Part shown: positions 26,951 through 34,121 of the stretch, piece after piece | How positions within the stretch are numbered: the stretch's first letter is position 1 | Layout: every line of letters begins with the position of its first letter | DNA from: Methanobacteriota archaeon | Lineage (GTDB): Archaea; Halobacteriota; Methanosarcinia; Methanosarcinales; Methanosarcinaceae | DNA length: 37,469 nucleotides | Assembly (NCBI GenBank): GCA_016841625.1 | Contig: JAENYU010000033.1 | Coordinates: 1 to 37,469, forward strand | Direction: 5' to 3' | Translations under genes and position numbers: made by a program | Notes under the pieces: generated by a model | Database searches by the model: none | Told to the model about the DNA's origin: nothing | The model's input: only the letters and a program-made list of their open reading frames with translations

Positions 26951-27772
26951 TTACAATTTCCTCAGGACGCGGAAACCGAGGAACCTGCGGCGGTAGACAG
27001 GGACGTAGTAGCTGCGACTCGCTGACCGGCAGCGCCAGGCGTCGCCGTTCCAGCCGCCGCCCCGCAAGACACGGTCGGAGCTACTTCCACTTTCCCATGC
27101 ACCCCCATAGGAAGGAGCGCCGTAATAATATGAATGATAACGATCCTGACACAATTCCCAGACATTGCCATGCATGTCATAAAGACCCCAGGGATTGGGC
27201 TTCTTCTGACCAACAAGATGAGTCTTCTGATCTGAATTATCCCTATACCATGCATAATCCCCAAGTTTTGATTCACCATCTCCAAAGTAATACCTTGTTG
27301 TTGTCCCGGCACGACAGGCATATTCCCATTCAGCTTCGGAAGGAAGGCGGTATTTGTTTGTGCCTTCCTTTTCATTGAGCTTTTCGATGAACTCCTGAGC
27401 ATCATTCCAGGATACCTGTTCCACAGGAAGATCATCACCCTTGAAATATGAAGGGTTGCTGCCCATCACTTCACGCCACTGTTCCTGGGTAACTTCAAAT
27501 TTGGCAAGGTAATATGACTCTTCAATAGTGACTTTATGGACAGGGCCTTCGCGATCCATTTTCCCTTCTTCATCTGAGGGAGAACCCATCATAAATTCCC
27601 CTGCAGGGATCTCAACGAATTCCATGCCGATGGAGTTTTTGTAGTCAGTTTCTGGTCCAATTGAATCTTTGTAGTCATCTCCAGATTCTCCGGTTCCAGT
27701 GCAACCCAACACCCCGCAAAAGAGGAGCATAATTAACACGATACTAACTATTTTATTCACTTTTTCAACCAT
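26951..27772 (-). CDS. Surface lipoprotein with FGE/C-type-lectin domain, likely DGR-diversified
   Basis: The protein has 273 residues. The N-terminus is a lipoprotein signal peptide (hydrophobic stretch 8-19, lipobox VLGC with Cys 24). The rest is a formylglycine-generating-enzyme/SUMF1-type domain: FVEIPAGEFMMGS, EVTQEQWREVMGSNPSYF, YRLPSEAEWEYACRAGTTTR, NPWGLYDMHGNVWELCQD. The cysteine pair used by true FGE enzymes is not seen near the C-terminus, so catalysis is doubtful. Such domains are also the scaffold of DGR variable proteins. The C-terminal 25 codons before GFRVLRKL differ from the paralogue at 28577 almost only at codon positions 1 and 2. A secreted, anchored binding protein with a diversifiable ligand site is the likely role. 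Confidence 0.85.
   Translation of the reverse strand: MVEKVNKIVSIVLIMLLFCGVLGCTGTGESGDDYKDSIGPETDYKNSIGMEFVEIPAGEFMMGSPSDEEGKMDREGPVHKVTIEESYYLAKFEVTQEQWREVMGSNPSYFKGDDLPVEQVSWNDAQEFIEKLNEKEGTNKYRLPSEAEWEYACRAGTTTRYYFGDGESKLGDYAWYRDNSDQKTHLVGQKKPNPWGLYDMHGNVWELCQDRYHSYYYGAPSYGGAWESGSSSDRVLRGGGWNGDAWRCRSASRSYYVPVYRRRFLGFRVLRKL
26978..27052 (-). other. Candidate DGR variable region A
   Basis: These 25 codons run from the Trp of RGGGW to the residue before GFRV. Compared with 28604-28678, 13 codons differ and all 13 changes alter the amino acid. Of 21 differing nucleotides 20 are at codon positions 1 or 2. The 12 remaining codons are identical to the base. Nearly all variable codon pairs can be derived from AAC, AAT, AGG or ATC by changing only adenines. 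The residue pattern fits the known FGE-type variable region (W-N-x-N-A-R-N-C-R-S-A-N-R). Confidence 0.75.
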
Positions 27773-27817
27773 TATATCACCATCTAAAGATCTGCGTTAA
27801 AGCCCAAGTTAGAAAAC

Positions 27818-28354
27818 TTAGCACCGCAGGTTCGGTGGCTGACGCACGTCGTGCTTTTCCACGACTTCGCGAGCGATTGAGGCGAGCTTGCTTACGTCGA
27901 AACTGTGATGGATTTCGTAGACCTTGCTGTCCTTGCTCGGGAGCTTTTCTATGAACTCCTTGAGCCTCCCCACGTTGATGTCCATCTCGGTCTTGATGAT
28001 CGGGCAGACCACGCTGATAAGTTTTGGCTCCATATAAACAGAGCTGCGATTGCCCCCTGCATCCCTGTAATTTAGCTGGCATTCGATTTCCGTGCCCCTG
28101 GAACACATCAGGGGGTCAAAATAAACAGCTATGGACTTGGAAGTGCCTCCGCTTATGTTGCCCAGCCGGATTTTGCCGTTCCTGACTTCGTAGGGCGGTT
28201 CGTAATGGTCTATCCGTAAGAGGTCATCTTCAAAAAGAAAGTCGAGAGTGACGTCTGTTATTACAGAAGGAGCTTTGTTTGAAACAGACATCTTTAAGCG
28301 TATAAAACCCTGGTAGAATTCGGTTTCACGCTTAATCTCAATTTGAGAGTCCAA
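27818..28354 (-). CDS. Truncated paralogue of the 617-residue protein's N-terminal domain
   Basis: The 178-residue protein matches residues 1-171 of the protein at 28577-30430 throughout (ETEFYQGFIRLKMSVSN, RGTEIECQLNYRDAGG, INVGRLKEFIEKLPSKDSKV, AREVVEKHDVR). It then changes abruptly to an unrelated seven-residue end, QPPNLRC. The shared part looks like a beta-sandwich domain, perhaps Ig- or adaptin-ear-like, but I do not recognise a named family. The remainder of the ancestral protein is gone, and the lipoprotein gene begins just beyond. This suggests that a tandem duplication of a 617-type gene was followed by a deletion. Whether the short form is functional is unknown. Confidence 0.7.
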   Translation of the reverse strand: MDSQIEIKRETEFYQGFIRLKMSVSNKAPSVITDVTLDFLFEDDLLRIDHYEPPYEVRNGKIRLGNISGGTSKSIAVYFDPLMCSRGTEIECQLNYRDAGGNRSSVYMEPKLISVVCPIIKTEMDINVGRLKEFIEKLPSKDSKVYEIHHSFDVSKLASIAREVVEKHDVRQPPNLRC

Positions 28355-28464
28355 CCTGTTTTACCTCTCGACTTCAATTTTCACTATTTTCCGAGTACTT
28401 GATGGTGAATACTTTCAACATTTTTCTCCAGCTTCAATAGTATTAATTTTTGGAAGATTCCGGT

Positions 28465-28576
28465 GCGGGCTCAGCACCTCAGTCCCGGCGGCTTCGCACG
28501 CTTCGGGCCTTCGGGCTTCACCGGGGTTCATCACAACTTACGGCGTAAAGTGGTAAAGTAGTAAAGTAGAAAGTAA
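28465..28576. repeat. 3'-flank repeat copy B (partner at 26847-26950)
   Basis: This follows the stop of the 617-codon gene and is nearly identical to the flank of the 273-codon gene, including the CTTCG-rich part. Together with the gene similarity it shows that an original unit was duplicated in tandem. Confidence 0.8.
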
Positions 28577-30430
28577 TTACAATTTCCTCAGGACGCGGAA
28601 ACCGAAGCTGTAGCTGCGGATGACAGGGACGCCGCTGCAGCGATTCGCTGACCGGCAGTACCCGGCGATGCCGTACCAGCCACCGCCCCGCGAGACCCGG
28701 AGAGAGCCACTTCCACTTTCCCATGCATTTCCATCAGATGGTGCACCATTATAGTTATCATGCCACCTGTCCTGACACCATTCAAAGACATTCCCATGCA
28801 TATCATAAAGGCCCCAGGGATTGGGCTTCTTCTGACCAACTGGATGAGTACTACCTGAATTCCAGTCTTCATCATACCATGCGTAAACACCAAGTTTCGA
28901 TTCATCGTCGCCAAAGTAATACCTTGTTGTTGTCCCCGCCCTGCAAGCATATTCCCATTCAGCTTCAGATGGCAAACGGTACTTATCTGCCCCCTCCATC
29001 TGATTGAGTTTTCTAATGAACGCCTGAACATCATTCCAGGATACATGTTCAACAGGGCGATCATCACCCTTGAATTCTGAAGGATTGCTACCCATTACAG
29101 CCTTCCACTGCTTCTGAGTAATCGGATATTTCCCCAGGTAGAACGAATTTTTAATCGTGACTTTGTGAACCGGCCGCTCAGCACCACCATCCTCTGACCC
29201 CATCATAAACTCCCCGACAGGAATTTGCACAAACTCAATACCTTGGCAGGTCAGGGCCTTCGGAGCCCCGGACTTCCTGGCTTCTCTTTGTTTCCGGAGC
29301 TTTTCTGCCTCTTCTTCCTTCTGTTTCCTTAACCGTTCAAGTTCCTGCCTTAACTTTTCCTCTTCTTCTTTTTGCTTTTCCTGATGCTCTCTTTCCTGGC
29401 GCAAGCGATCTTCCTTTTCCCTCTGCCTCTGAAGCTCTTCAATCTCCTTCCTCAAGCGATCCAGTTCTTCCTGCTGCTTACGAAGAGCTTCAGACTCTCT
29501 ACCTTCGGTTCTGACGCCCGTTTCCACCCCCAGAGGTACTTCCCCTGCTCTTCCGGACGAGATGCTGGAACGCTGAATCACGCTATCCTCGACAATGATA
29601 TTCGTTGAACACATCCCACTCATATCGCAGTGGTCCAGAAGGCTGCTCCGCTGGATCACAGAATCCTTTATGGTTAGGTTGGTGACGTTCCCTCTCCCGG
29701 CAGCCCGGGCTTCAAGGCTGTTTTTCATGTTGCGCCCGACTTCAGCCAGAAAGCCGGCAAGGGATTTGGCACGTTCAGTTGCTGCAAAGAGTTCCAGGCT
29801 CTCCGTTTCGGACCTGAGGGAGATTTTTATTACAAGGTTTTCCTGATGGACTTTGGTTTTCCCGTAATACCAGACCTCACACTCTTTTTTGTCCTTCGTA
29901 TGGAGGGTGCGAATATGCCTGACATCGTGCTTTTCGACAACTTCCCTTGCGATGTGCACAAGTCTGGAGATGTCGAAGCCACTCTGGATTTCATAGACCT
30001 TGCTGTCCCTGTTCGGAAGCACTTCGATGAACTCCTTTAGCCTGCCTATGTTAATGTCGGAATCGGTGTTCAGGATCGGGCAGACAACACTGACCATCTT
30101 CGGTTCCATGAACGCCGAACCAAGCATTCCACCTGCGTCCCTGTACGTGACCTGGCAGTTGATCTCGGCGCCCCGTGAACACATGAGTGGGTCGAAATAG
30201 ACGGCAACGGACTTGGACTCCCCGCTGTGGATGTTCCCGAGGAAAATCTTGCCGTTCTTCAGCTGGAAATCCGGCTCGTGCCTGTCGATTCGGAGGAGGG
30301 CTTCTTCAAAATAAAAGTCAAGGATGACATCTGCCATTATTGAAGGTGATTCATTGGTGATAGACATCTTGAAGCGGATGAAGCCCTGGTAGAATTCGGT
30401 TTCTCGGAGAATCTGAAGCGTTGGATTCAA
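28577..30430 (-). CDS. Multidomain FGE/C-type-lectin protein, likely DGR-diversified
   Basis: The protein has 617 residues in four parts. Residues 1-171 are the beta-rich domain shared with the 178-residue paralogue. Residues 172-300 include a repeated motif DSVIQRSS (about 256 and 282). Residues 312-387 are a very charged coiled coil of Glu/Arg/Lys/Gln heptads. Residues 397-617 are an FGE/SUMF1-type domain (FVQIPVGEFMMGSEDGG, KYPITQKQWKAVMGSNPS, YRLPSEAEWEYACRAGTTTR, NPWGLYDMHGNVFEWCQD). No signal peptide is visible, so unlike its paralogue it is probably cytoplasmic. The C-terminal segment is the candidate variable region. The coiled coil suggests multimeric display of the lectin-fold domain. 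The ligand is unknown. Confidence 0.85.
   Translation of the reverse strand: MNPTLQILRETEFYQGFIRFKMSITNESPSIMADVILDFYFEEALLRIDRHEPDFQLKNGKIFLGNIHSGESKSVAVYFDPLMCSRGAEINCQVTYRDAGGMLGSAFMEPKMVSVVCPILNTDSDINIGRLKEFIEVLPNRDSKVYEIQSGFDISRLVHIAREVVEKHDVRHIRTLHTKDKKECEVWYYGKTKVHQENLVIKISLRSETESLELFAATERAKSLAGFLAEVGRNMKNSLEARAAGRGNVTNLTIKDSVIQRSSLLDHCDMSGMCSTNIIVEDSVIQRSSISSGRAGEVPLGVETGVRTEGRESEALRKQQEELDRLRKEIEELQRQREKEDRLRQEREHQEKQKEEEEKLRQELERLRKQKEEEAEKLRKQREARKSGAPKALTCQGIEFVQIPVGEFMMGSEDGGAERPVHKVTIKNSFYLGKYPITQKQWKAVMGSNPSEFKGDDRPVEHVSWNDVQAFIRKLNQMEGADKYRLPSEAEWEYACRAGTTTRYYFGDDESKLGVYAWYDEDWNSGSTHPVGQKKPNPWGLYDMHGNVFEWCQDRWHDNYNGAPSDGNAWESGSGSLRVSRGGGWYGIAGYCRSANRCSGVPVIRSYSFGFRVLRKL
28604..28678 (-). 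other. Candidate DGR variable region B
   Basis: This is the partner of 26978-27052, with the same 25-codon frame between RGGGW and GFRV. It encodes Tyr, Ile, Gly, Tyr, Asn, Cys, Ser, Gly, Ile, Ser, Tyr, Ser and Phe at the 13 variable positions, where copy A has Asn, Asp, Trp, Arg, Ser, Ser, Tyr, Tyr, Tyr, Arg, Arg, Phe and Leu. The codons between them and the 27 bases after them are identical in the two genes. Confidence 0.75.
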
Positions 30431-30649
30431 TGATAGTTCCCCCTTGACATTGGAATTGAAGCTTGATTACAAACTGAAAGTCAGGGTACTATCTGCTCAA
30501 TCTTATAAAGTAATTTTCGTTTTGAGTTTGGGGCAATTTCAGGGGGGAGTATACACAAAAATAGGGGGATTAATAAAACGAAATATATGAACTCAATTAT
30601 CGTTTACAGTTGCCGGGGAAGTAACTATTCTTGCAGCCAGTGTTACACA

Positions 30650-30994
30650 TTATTTGTCCAAACCCTGCTCAGTATCAGTCTGTAACTTCTTATCCTTATT
30701 GTCGAATAAAATTGACACCCGAGGAGCTTTTCCCACTCCCCTTTTTGCTTCAATCAAGCCTGCTTTTTCAAGTTCAACAAGACTTCGAGCAAAAGACCTC
30801 TTACCTATATGAAATTCCTCAGCCCTTTTGATAGTTACCACTATATCCTCTTCAGTACGAGAGATCCCTCCCAGATACCAGATCATCAGAGCAGTTTTAG
30901 TGGCACTTCCAGAAATTCCCATTGCCTTGTTTATCCACTCCAAAGGTATCGCTCTTATGAATCTGCCTTTGATTCTACGATATTTTTTCCCCAT
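30650..30994 (-). CDS. Winged-helix DNA-binding protein, possible replication/copy control
   Basis: The 114-residue protein has a winged-helix layout: ATKTALMIWYLGGISR, then HIGKRSFARSLVELEKAGLI as the recognition helix region, and EAKRGVGKAPRVSILF as the wing. The N-terminus is basic. It is the last gene after the family A polymerase. The 150-nt spacer before it holds 21-bp iteron-like repeats, so it could bind them as an initiator or autoregulator. It is shorter than most Rep proteins and no catalytic motif is seen, so a regulator is the safer call. Confidence 0.75.
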   Translation of the reverse strand: MGKKYRRIKGRFIRAIPLEWINKAMGISGSATKTALMIWYLGGISRTEEDIVVTIKRAEEFHIGKRSFARSLVELEKAGLIEAKRGVGKAPRVSILFDNKDKKLQTDTEQGLDK

Positions 30995-31062
30995 ACTTTA
31001 CCTTCTTTATTAATCTATAATTAAAAGAATAAATAATAAAATAAAATATGGGCAGGGTGATC

Positions 31063-31117
31063 TTTTTGGCACAATATTATGCCATTTTGGCACAACATTA
31101 TGCCATATTGACACAAC
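31063..31117. repeat. 21-bp iteron-like direct repeats
   Basis: TTTTGGCACAAYATTATGCCA occurs twice (unit cores GGCACAA at 31068 and 31089) and a third partial unit begins GACACAA at 31110, exactly 21 bp apart each time. Each full unit is itself nearly palindromic (GGCA...TGCC). A 21-bp period puts the sites on the same face of the helix. Lying between the polymerase and winged-helix genes, this array is a good candidate for a plasmid or viral origin or an operator. Confidence 0.8.
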
Positions 31118-31143
31118 CCTGACCCTCTCAACGTAGTTGTTTT

Positions 31144-32895
31144 TTACACCTGAGTTTCCGTATCACAAGACTGGTTTTCGATTTCCTCCAGAATTTTCAT
31201 TACCCGCTGCCAGGTTTCTACGCCTCTTTCGTCCGAATACCGGTCAGGGTGTCGGATCACATAAGCCTCAGTATTGATCCTGTGCCCCCGTCCTAACACA
31301 ATTTCCGAGGCCTCTTCCATGAGCTCCTGGGCACGCCGAACAGTGTCTTCCACGTCCGTATCATCGCATTCGACGAGCAAAGCGTCATGCACCGGTGCGG
31401 CAATTTTGATTCCGTCCTCTGACAGCAGAATGCAGGCCACCCTGAGGATTTCCGCTCCCGTGGCCTGACACGGGAAGTTCTTGATGGTTCTCGCTTCTTT
31501 TTGGCTCCTCCCCACGGGGATGTATTGCCAGCCGTAGCAGGTTGTGATTTTCCCCAGTACAAGGGCCGAGTTCAGGACATGCTCACTCCAGTCCCAGTAT
31601 TTCCGGTAGACTCGCTTATGGTGGTGGATTAATTCTCCTGCGTATGGGGTCGGTTTCCCCAGCTGGAGTGACAGAGAATCCTTTGCCATTCCGTACTGAA
31701 CTCCCAGAGCGCACAATTTAAAACAGTCCCTGATGGCTCGATGAGTTTGTTTCGTTGCGTCGGGGGGCGCTGCTCCAGCCTGTTTTGCAAAAGACAGGTA
31801 CGGGTCCCCGGATTCATAGGCCACCTGCATTGCCTTGTCCCCGGAGAGGACGGCTGCGACTTCAAACTCCTGCTGGGAATAATCGATGGATATCAGTGCT
31901 TTTCCTGGTTCAGGTTGAATCAGACTTCGCAACCAAACTGCAGGCCCGAAGATGAATTTTGAGTTGCTGGGGGAGTTCCGCCCTGTTTTTGTGCCGAGGG
32001 GGGATAATAGAACCCTGTTCCTCCAATCCTGACCGACTGCCAGGTTTGAAAGTTTGAATTTCGACAATATGAAGCGCAGGTCGCGAAGGGCCTGGAGTTG
32101 CGGATAAGTCTTCGACATGTCCTTGAAAGTCTGGTCTTTGAGGTCCAGATTCCCGGCTTCAGTCCTGGGCCACGGAATTCCGTTCGAGCCGAGATATTTT
32201 TCGAATCTCGCGGCTTTGAAGGTTGTCCCCTCGTATACCCGATACTGGGGGTCCGTTTCCAAAATTAACCTCCTTTGAATTTCCACCCAGTTCCTTTTTA
32301 AGCGGTCAAGTGTTTTGCAGTCAATCGGCACCCCGTTATGTTCGATCTCGGCAATCACTTTCATATACTCTCCCCGGAATAGGGCCCGTGGGAAGTCGAT
32401 ATAAGGGGACATGCGCTTAAATAGTTCTGAAGTCTCCTTTACATCGCTTTCACAGTAGTCCAGGATTTTTTCCTTCTCCTCCGCAGAGTATGGGGCTCCT
32501 TTGAGGATTCTCAGCCTCATATCGTCTTTTTCCTGACTTTGTATTGTGGGAACTTCGAAGTATTCACAGGCATTCAAAAGCCCATTCTTAATACCAGGGA
32601 GCCCGTTTGTTAAGCACCTATATTCTGCATACAGGTCGATAACGTAAGCCGGAAAAGGCCAATTTAAGGCTAGGTGGCATGACCACTCCGCAGAACTGTA
32701 GTAGGCCACGTACAGGGTCGATTGGTCAAGAGGATAAGGGGGGACCATGGAAGACAGATTAGAGTCCTCCAGCCAGACCCTTTTGATTTCCCCTGAATTC
32801 AACTCCTTAAACACGACGCAAACAGGCCTCGGAACTCCTCCGGGGGAGGACTGAAACTCAAAGTCGACGACAACGACTTTAAAAAAGGGGAGCAT
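31144..32895 (-). CDS. Family A DNA polymerase with 3'-5' exonuclease domain
   Basis: The protein has 583 residues. The N-terminus is a DnaQ-like exonuclease: DFEF at 11-14 and YCESDVKET at about 147-155 (ExoI and ExoIII). The ExoII region (AYYSSAEW) shows Glu where Asp is usual. The polymerase domain has TKTGRNSPSN (about 302-311), motif A SIDYSQQEFEVAAVLSGD (336-353, catalytic Asp 338), motif B as RDCFKLCALGVQYGM (389-403), NFPCQATGAEILR (473-485), and motif C PVHDALLVE (501-509). There is no 5' nuclease domain. The layout is phage-like. Cellular archaea replicate with PolB and PolD, so a family A enzyme marks this region as a mobile replicon. Its ATG shares a base with the stop of the preceding gene (TAATG). 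Confidence 0.93.
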   Translation of the reverse strand: MLPFFKVVVVDFEFQSSPGGVPRPVCVVFKELNSGEIKRVWLEDSNLSSMVPPYPLDQSTLYVAYYSSAEWSCHLALNWPFPAYVIDLYAEYRCLTNGLPGIKNGLLNACEYFEVPTIQSQEKDDMRLRILKGAPYSAEEKEKILDYCESDVKETSELFKRMSPYIDFPRALFRGEYMKVIAEIEHNGVPIDCKTLDRLKRNWVEIQRRLILETDPQYRVYEGTTFKAARFEKYLGSNGIPWPRTEAGNLDLKDQTFKDMSKTYPQLQALRDLRFILSKFKLSNLAVGQDWRNRVLLSPLGTKTGRNSPSNSKFIFGPAVWLRSLIQPEPGKALISIDYSQQEFEVAAVLSGDKAMQVAYESGDPYLSFAKQAGAAPPDATKQTHRAIRDCFKLCALGVQYGMAKDSLSLQLGKPTPYAGELIHHHKRVYRKYWDWSEHVLNSALVLGKITTCYGWQYIPVGRSQKEARTIKNFPCQATGAEILRVACILLSEDGIKIAAPVHDALLVECDDTDVEDTVRRAQELMEEASEIVLGRGHRINTEAYVIRHPDRYSDERGVETWQRVMKILEEIENQSCDTETQV

Positions 32896-33464
32896 TAGAT
32901 CTCCCCCCTCAGTCTCTTCAGAACCGGGTGATCTAGACTGTCAATTAACCGGTCTTTGAACGCGATTTCGATGGCATCCTGGATCGTTTCAGGCTTTTCA
33001 GGCCATTCCGGTTCCTCGTACTGACTGACGGCTTCAGACATCTCGTAAGCGCCCAGATCGAGGTTGGCCCGGATTTTGATCCATCTCGTTTTCGCCTTTT
33101 CATAAGAGGCCCTCCGGGATTTATTGAACGGGTTATCATTTCCGTCGGCGTCCGGGAGGGGGACATCCGATAGGAAAAATACCCCTGTACCCCAAACAAT
33201 GGCCATGTAAATCGTTACAGGTCGGAGTTTCCCGGTCTCCAGAAGTTCCGGGATAAATGGGGGGAGAACAAGATACTTTTCATCATCTCCCTCCTTCAAG
33301 TCGAGAATATATATCTGGAATTCCCACTCAGGTCCCGGTCGGATACGGAAAAATTCAACTCCAGATTTAGGCTTCCTGCACGGAATTACCGTGACCAGCT
33401 TTTTTGCAGCAGGCCCCTTTCCAAAGGTAGGAGGAAGCCGCAATTCATCGAAATCAAACCCCAT
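32895..33464 (-). CDS. Hypothetical protein coupled to the family A polymerase
   Basis: I chose the ATG at 33464 (MGFDFDELRLPP), which has GGAGGAGGGA just upstream. The frame is open 15 codons further. The protein has 189 residues. It is soluble, acidic and has no motif I recognise. The N-terminus is FDFDELRLPPTFGKGPAAKK, the middle EWEFQIYILDLKEGDDEKYL, the C-terminus EKPETIQDAIEIAFKDRLID. Its stop overlaps the polymerase start, so the two are made together. A processivity or single-strand-binding partner role is possible but unsupported. Confidence 0.78.
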   Translation of the reverse strand: MGFDFDELRLPPTFGKGPAAKKLVTVIPCRKPKSGVEFFRIRPGPEWEFQIYILDLKEGDDEKYLVLPPFIPELLETGKLRPVTIYMAIVWGTGVFFLSDVPLPDADGNDNPFNKSRRASYEKAKTRWIKIRANLDLGAYEMSEAVSQYEEPEWPEKPETIQDAIEIAFKDRLIDSLDHPVLKRLRGEI

Positions 33465-33550
33465 GAAATTCCCTCCTCCATAGCCCTGCTTTACTCGAAT
33501 GGAGGCCACATTCTGCGTCTCTACGTGAGCTCGTTCTCATACCTATAACC

Positions 33551-33588
33551 CCCCAGAAACCATGTTCCCAGAGGAACATAGCCTGGGG
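33551..33588. promoter_or_regulatory. Strong stem-loop in the leader of the polymerase operon
   Basis: An inner 7-bp stem ATGTTCC-caga-GGAACAT (33562-33579) is enclosed by an outer 6-bp stem CCCCAG/CTGGGG (33551-33556 and 33583-33588) across a small internal loop. It lies about 90-125 nt upstream of the 33464 start, in an otherwise gene-free spacer. It could be an attenuator, a processing site or a protein-binding hairpin. Confidence 0.55.
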
Positions 33589-33736
33589 TTTGGGTTCCAG
33601 GCAGGCAATTCTCCCAGGAAAAGATATAACAGATGAGGGATATTTTATATGTTGGGGGTTCTTGTTACTCTGTCCCCTCCGCCTCTTGATCTGCATGCCG
33701 GTATTTACCGACATGCGAGGACTTCTGGCGCTAACT

Positions 33737-33913
33737 TCAGCGTTCATCAGGAGATTCCTCCTGACGTGCCGCCTTGAGGATTGTAGCAGCTAGCGCTCTG
33801 TCGAATATGTCTGTCCCCTCCCCCCAGTTTTCAATGAACTTGTGGTATTTTTCACAAATTTCCTTCGCTTTTATCGGAAGGGATTTATTCTTTGCTTGTT
33901 TATTATTGTCCAT
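33737..33913 (-). CDS. Small hypothetical protein after the AbrB-type gene
   Basis: The ATG at 33913 has GAGGTG 6 nt upstream, a better start than the GTG at 33922. The protein has 58 residues, is soluble and mostly helical (PIKAKEICEKYHKFIENWGE, then RALAATILKAARQEE). It overlaps the end of the AbrB-like gene, so the two form a pair. The pairing recalls toxin-antitoxin modules, but this protein has no recognisable toxin motif. Confidence 0.6.
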   Translation of the reverse strand: MDNNKQAKNKSLPIKAKEICEKYHKFIENWGEGTDIFDRALAATILKAARQEESPDER

Positions 33914-34121
33914 CGACGACACCTCTTATTGAGTAAGTCGGTACCCCGGCGTCTTTGGATGTTTTGTCGACCTCCTTTGCCGGGGTTAGAATTATTCTCT
34001 CATTTTTGAGGGTTATTTCAAGATCTGTGCCTTTTTTCAGTCCTATTGCCAAAATTAAGGCTTTAGGAAGCGTTAAAATATACGTGTCATTGATTGTTTT
34101 TTGTAGCTTTCTTTTTAGCAT
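33903..34121 (-). CDS. AbrB/SpoVT (MazE-like) DNA-binding protein
   Basis: The 72-residue protein has the swapped-hairpin AbrB pattern at the N-terminus: LQKTINDTYILTLPKALILA, then GLKKGTDLEITLKNERIILT. Such proteins are dimeric transition-state regulators or antitoxins. The ATG has an AAGGAGG site 5 nt upstream. TATA-like boxes lie at 34179-34187 (CTTTATAAG) and 34209-34217 (TTTATATAA). It is the first gene of the minus-strand set that leads to the polymerase, so it may control that module. Confidence 0.82.
   Translation of the reverse strand: MLKRKLQKTINDTYILTLPKALILAIGLKKGTDLEITLKNERIILTPAKEVDKTSKDAGVPTYSIRGVVDGQ

Noticed and set aside
26827-27378. Plus-strand reading frame opposite the 273-codon gene
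   Set aside because: It is the antisense shadow of a gene with clear domain motifs; its own sequence is low in complexity and rich in Arg and Ser.
26951-30430. Calling the two FGE-type proteins true formylglycine-generating enzymes
   Set aside because: The C-terminal cysteine pair of the catalytic enzymes is not present, no sulfatase gene is nearby, and the C-terminal variation pattern is better explained by a binding role.
26199-30650. Reverse transcriptase or template repeat of a DGR inside the window
   Set aside because: I found no reading frame with reverse-transcriptase motifs and no third copy of the variable-region sequence on either strand, so these parts must be elsewhere or absent.
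31063-31117. Short CRISPR array
   Set aside because: The repeats are contiguous at 21 bp with no unique spacers and no cas genes are present, so iterons are the better reading.
33454-33747. 97-codon minus-strand reading frame between the small gene and the polymerase partner gene
   Set aside because: It has a plausible start (AGGAGG upstream), but it runs straight through the strong hairpin at 33551-33588, overlaps the well-supported start at 33464 in another frame, and its composition does not look like a real protein.
33737-34121. A defined toxin-antitoxin pair
   Set aside because: The AbrB-type protein could be an antitoxin, but the 58-residue partner has no recognisable toxin motif, so only the gene pair is reported.
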